Below are positions 5,395 through 6,338 of a stretch of 6,338 nucleotides of DNA, one piece after another; within the stretch, counting starts at the first letter, position 1; each line of letters opens with the position of its first letter. The position numbers were made by a program, and so were the translations under genes. The DNA is from Deltaproteobacteria bacterium (lineage in GTDB: Bacteria > Desulfobacterota > Desulfobacteria > Desulfobacterales > JAFDCJ01). The notes beneath the pieces are model-generated. The model searched no databases, had not been told where the DNA came from, and saw only the letters and a list, made by a program, of their open reading frames with translations. Where the stretch lies: positions 1-6,338 of the forward strand of contig JAJRVC010000362.1 in the NCBI GenBank assembly GCA_024277475.1, given 5' to 3'.

Positions 5395-6338
5395 ATGAAG
5401 CAAACCATACCTGACCCTCTGGGTTCCACTTTTGTATTATCGCTGACAGTGCTATTTATTTTTTCAGTCACCTCCGCCCATGGAATCCGGCTGAAACCGG
5501 TCAAACATCTTTTTGATCTGACCGCACAGCTCAGCCAGCCCAGCGATGTTGCGGTGTCCAAAGACGGCCGGATTTATGTTGTCGACGGCGTCAACAACAA
5601 AATCAGGATATTCAGCCGGGACGGCAGGGTCGTTTCTTCCTTCGGCAAAAAAGGGTCCGGCAAGGGTGAATTTAGTTTTCCGCTGGGGATCGACATCGAT
5701 AGCTCCGGAAAAATTTATGTGGCCGACTCCGGCAACCACCGCATCCAGATCTTCAATGCCACGGGAAAATTCAGAGCCCTGATTGAGCTCCCTGCAACAA
5801 AGAAGCATCCGGCGGATCCCACCGACCTGGCAGTCGATAAGAGCCGCAAGCGATGCTATGTCGTCGATAATGACAACCACCGCATCCTGGTCTACGACCT
5901 TGCAAGCCGCAAATTGATAAATACTTACGGCACGCCGGGCACCGGCAAGCGCAATTTCCGCTATCCTTTCCTCATGACCCTGGACAAAGAGAACTACCTT
6001 TACATCGTCGATGTCATCAATACCCGGGTCCAGGTTTTAAATTCTGAAGGGTTGTTTGTGACCTTTATCGGCGGATGGGGGGTCGAAAAAGGAGAATTTT
6101 TCAGGCCCAAAGGAGTGGCCCTCGATAAGGACAACCGGGTGTATGTCAGCGACAGCTATATGGGGGTCATCCAGATTTTCGATCCGGCGACCGGCGAATT
6201 TTACGCCGCTGTCGCAGACGCTGGAAAAGATACGGTCAAAAAATTCAAGACCCCGGTAGGCCTGTTCATAGACCAACTCAACCGGCTTTATGTGGTCGAA
6301 ATGTTTGCCGACAAAGTCAGCGTCTATCAGATCGAAAG
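5395..6338 (+). CDS. Exported NHL-repeat beta-propeller protein (partial, runs off the right edge)
   Basis: The frame is open from ATG 5395 to the window end, 314 codons with no stop. An N-terminal hydrophobic stretch (about 12-29, ending TSAHG) looks like a signal peptide. Six NHL repeats follow at roughly residues 49-76, 96-122, 142-170, 190-217, 237-264 and 286-312. They fit the pattern P-x-G/D-hydrophobic...D..G.hYV.D..N.RIq.F, for example PLGIDIDSSGKIYVADSGNH. Six blades could already close a propeller. What follows is unseen. NHL propellers are binding scaffolds with no catalytic residues that I can identify, and there is no CXXCH in the visible part. Such proteins are often encoded near multiheme cytochromes in electron-transferring bacteria, so a role in assembling or docking the cytochromes is possible but unproven. 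The start is the only sensible one: a stop codon lies at 5383-5385 in frame, and no Shine-Dalgarno sequence is visible upstream. Confidence 0.85.
   Translation, partial: MKQTIPDPLGSTFVLSLTVLFIFSVTSAHGIRLKPVKHLFDLTAQLSQPSDVAVSKDGRIYVVDGVNNKIRIFSRDGRVVSSFGKKGSGKGEFSFPLGIDIDSSGKIYVADSGNHRIQIFNATGKFRALIELPATKKHPADPTDLAVDKSRKRCYVVDNDNHRILVYDLASRKLINTYGTPGTGKRNFRYPFLMTLDKENYLYIVDVINTRVQVLNSEGLFVTFIGGWGVEKGEFFRPKGVALDKDNRVYVSDSYMGVIQIFDPATGEFYAAVADAGKDTVKKFKTPVGLFIDQLNRLYVVEMFADKVSVYQIE

Overview
The window looks like a chromosomal stretch from an anaerobic, respiratory, multiheme-cytochrome-rich bacterium, most plausibly a Desulfobacterota/deltaproteobacterial sulfate or metal reducer. This is inferred from the gene content: membrane-anchored multiheme c cytochromes, a four-helix b cytochrome and an NHL-repeat protein. 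No taxonomic marker gene is present. All convincing genes are on the + strand.

Layout: (1) Positions 1-620 hold no convincing gene. They are a mosaic of repeats: a 115-bp imperfect palindrome at the left edge, a ~139-bp palindromic repeat (170-308), tandem heptamers (309-329 and 439-452) and a TTTTTGTG triplet (405-431). A sigma70-like promoter (520-547) and a possible leader hairpin follow. (2) Positions 624-5230 hold a tight five-gene operon: a membrane-anchored triheme cytochrome c; a multiheme cytochrome c with signal peptide and C-terminal anchor (six CXXCH, one CX3CH and a possible CX8CH); a di-heme b-type quinone-interacting membrane cytochrome; a second anchored triheme cytochrome; and a soluble multiheme cytochrome (five CXXCH and one CX3CH). 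The last is a fusion of the gene-2 N-terminal module and the triheme module. (3) Positions 5256-5394 hold a second, same-orientation copy of the ~139-bp palindromic repeat. (4) From 5395 to beyond the right edge runs an exported NHL beta-propeller protein whose start codon directly abuts that repeat.

Working model (inference): the b cytochrome oxidises menaquinol in the inner membrane and passes electrons to the large C-terminally anchored cytochrome c, giving a Cbc-like quinol:cytochrome c oxidoreductase. The two anchored triheme cytochromes and the soluble fusion cytochrome then carry electrons through the periplasm to an unidentified acceptor. The four c-type cytochromes together encode 17 canonical CXXCH sites, two CX3CH sites and one possible CX8CH site.

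The most unusual points are the modular relationship among the four cytochromes, a shared C-terminal KYxxFYxP signature in the triheme module, the non-canonical heme motifs, and the pair of covarying palindromic repeats that bracket the operon.
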